Of a DNA stretch of 64,000 bases, positions 62,682-64,000 are shown piece after piece. The DNA comes from Prunella strophiata (lineage: Eukaryota; Chordata; Aves; Passeriformes; Prunellidae). A program made the position numbers and the translations under genes. The notes beneath the pieces are model-generated. The model saw nothing but the letters and a program-made list of their open reading frames with translations, was not told where the DNA came from and made no database searches. The stretch lies in assembly GCA_036583965.1 (NCBI GenBank), contig JAZBQD010000030.1:51523551-51587550 (forward strand), in the 5' to 3' direction. How positions within the stretch are numbered: the stretch's first letter is position 1; each line of letters starts with the position of its first letter.

Positions 62682-63325
62682 TGTCAAGGTTTTGGCTGGA
62701 GTAGGGTTAATTTTCTCCACAGTGGCTTGTATAGGTCTGTGTTTTAGATTTGTGATGAACACAGGGTTGATAATACAGAGATGCTTTTACAATTGCTGGG
62801 CTTACATAGAGCCAAAGCCTTTTGTACTGCTACAGTGGAGAAGAAGTTGGGGTTGCATGGGAGGTTGTGAGGAGACACAGCCAGGACAGGTTGACTAACT
62901 GACCAGAGGCATATTTCAGACCATATGACATCATGCTCAGTATATGAAGCTGGGGGAAAGAAAGGAAAGGGGAGATGTTTGGGGTGGTGGTTTCCCAAGT
63001 AGCTATTGTGTGTGATGGGGACTTGCTCTGCTGGAGAGGGCTGAACACCTGCCTGCCCATGGGAGGCAGTCAGTTAATTCCTTGTAAAAAGCCTAAAGCA
63101 CCTGGTATTCCCAGGCAGTTTCCCATCCAAGTACTAACAAGGTCCAACCCTGATTAGTTTCTGAGATCAGATGAGATTGGGTGTTCTCAGCGTGGTATGC
63201 TCATAGGGTTGGGAGTTTTTGCTTTTGTGTGTGGCTTTTGCTTTCCCTATTAATCTGTCTTTCTCTCAACCCACTGAGTTCTCTGTTACCCTCCTGATTC
63301 TCTCCCTGATGCATTTGGTGAGATG
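62682..63325 (+). mobile_element. Second LTR of the same ERV family, interrupted by 5S copy
   Basis: Starts TGTCAAGG and shares many blocks with the LTR at 58952, including TCAGACCATATGACATC (62916-62932) and TTAATTCCTTGT (63074-63085). It then resumes after the 5S insert with 'tctgtctttctctcaaccca' and 'ctgattctctccctgatgca'. A TATA-like GTATATGAA lies near 62938. Without the insert the length is about 525 bp; the extreme 3' end seems lost or altered near 63325. No internal retroviral genes are recognised, so it is another solo or partial LTR. Confidence 0.78.
63088..63206 (-). pseudogene. 5S rRNA pseudogene, full length, inside an LTR
   Basis: The minus strand aligns end to end with vertebrate 5S rRNA, about 119 of ~120 nt. 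The internal segment TTAGTACTTGGATGGGA and the following TGCCTGGGAATACC are nearly exact, and the copy ends GGTGCTTTAGGCTTT followed by two more T, like the pol III terminator. Substitutions are spread over the rest, many of the CpG-decay type. The middle promoter box region is altered, so it is unlikely to be an active gene. There is no obvious A tail at its 3' side. Confidence 0.92.
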
Positions 63326-64000
63326 ACTCTGTCTGTGGACACGAGGGGAGCAGTGCTCTCCTTAACTTTGACATGGTTTTTTACATGGTTTGCTATGATA
63401 TCCTTGTAGCCAGTTTGGAGGGATGTGGTTTGAACTGGTGGTTGGAAACGGCAGGGTGGAAAACTGTCTGGAACATGTGGCTTGGAAAGTAACAATCAAC
63501 AGTACTGAACTGATCTGTTAATGATTTTTAGTGGCATCCCCCATGAATCAATACAGGGGCAGAACCTGATGATATCTTTTTAAGGGCGCAGGTGACAGAA
63601 GGAAGTGCAGTCTTTGCCTAGCTGGCTGGAAAGCAGATGGCAGAAAAGGACCTGGGAGTGACAAGTTGTCCCTCTGTGAGCAGTGTCCTGGGGCAAGGGA
63701 GGCCAACCATGCTCCAGGCTGTATGAACATGAGTCTAGCCAGCAGCTGAGGGAAGTGCATCTTCCTTTTGAATAAGCCTTTCTGAAACCACAGCAGGAGT
63801 CCTGTGCCTGGCTTTGGATTCCCCAGGATGAGGAAGTCATCAGGGTCCTGGAGTGAGTCCAGCATAGAGTGGCTAGGGAGATGAGACATGTGATGTATGA
63901 AGTGACTCTGAGAAGGCTGATTTTGCTCAGTGTTGAGAAGGCTCAGATAGGTCTTGCTGTATTCTACAGCCATGTGATGGGAGTGTGTAGGGAAAGCACT
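63325..64000 (+). mobile_element. CR1 LINE ORF2 (reverse transcriptase) remnant, runs off window
   Basis: 'ctgtctgtggacacgagggg' and 'tttgctatgatatccttgta' correspond to the CR1 reverse-transcriptase block around the YLDFSKAFDTVSH motif, here eroded. 'agtggcatcccccatgaatc' fits the next conserved block. 'gcagaaaaggacctgggagt' onwards belongs to the 3' part of ORF2. Internal deletions between these blocks and several stops show it is dead. Sense orientation matches the CR1 block left of the LTR. The element continues beyond 64000. Confidence 0.82.

Larger units (their letters stand above)
58293..64000 (+). other. DHRS12: DHRS12 intron 3, start only
   Basis: Begins GTGAGT and runs off the window. 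Repeats fill more than half of it: two LTRs, two CR1 blocks and a 5S rRNA copy. A 157-codon frame at 60185-60658 has no recognisable domain and no splice support; I treat it as chance. Confidence 0.8.

Noticed and set aside
58293..64000. Search for DHRS12 exon 4
   Set aside because: No segment encoding the expected continuation after residue 91 was seen on the + strand, so it was left as outside the window.
1..64000. CRISPR arrays, bacterial operons, phage or tRNA genes
   Set aside because: No regularly spaced repeats, no compact gene clusters and no cloverleaf-like sequence were noticed. The base composition, introns and repeats are vertebrate.

Overview
The window is a piece of a vertebrate, almost certainly avian, nuclear genome. 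It is gene-poor DNA at roughly 40-45% GC by eye, with poly(A)/poly(T) tracts. It carries many CR1 LINE fragments in both orientations, some ending in the typical bird CR1 3' tail, and two copies of an LTR family of the kind found in birds. No Alu, L1 or B1/B2-type repeats were seen. There are no operons, prokaryotic genes or CRISPR arrays. Most long open frames are chance frames in introns, spacers or repeats.

Two protein-coding genes are supported, both on the + strand and about 10.8 kb apart. The first is a complete TMEM272-like gene. Its predicted non-coding first exon ends at 23399, and its four coding exons are 26880-26937, 34094-34153, 40447-40529 and 43688-44050. These join in frame with canonical GT/AG sites into a 187-residue, four-pass membrane protein. 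The second is the 5' part of DHRS12, a short-chain dehydrogenase/reductase. It starts in a CpG island at 54867, and three exons encode residues 1-91, including the TGxxxGIG cofactor motif. The gene continues past the right edge. The pairing agrees with my recollection that the two genes are neighbours on human 13q14.3.

Layout: 1-23.0 kb is intergenic, with one ~0.9 kb antisense CR1, two short sense CR1 tails, an ancient MIR-like SINE piece and simple repeats. From 23.0 to 44.05 kb is TMEM272, with an intronic CpG-rich patch near 31.3-32.2 kb and old CR1 relics in introns 3 and 4. From 44.05 to 54.4 kb is intergenic. From 54.4 kb to the end is DHRS12; its third intron is the most repeat-rich stretch. 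There a solo-type LTR lies at about 58.95-59.52 kb. A CR1 carrying ORF1 and early ORF2 remnants (61.4-62.7 kb) is interrupted by a second LTR of the same family, and that LTR is itself interrupted by a full-length, decayed 5S rRNA copy on the minus strand. CR1 then resumes and runs off the window.

I found no convincing undescribed biological system. The most interesting items are the three-level nesting (5S copy in LTR in CR1), the internal CpG patch in TMEM272, several good inverted repeats, and a G-run plus polypyrimidine tract just upstream of the inferred TMEM272 promoter. All similarity calls rest on recognition from memory; no search was run.
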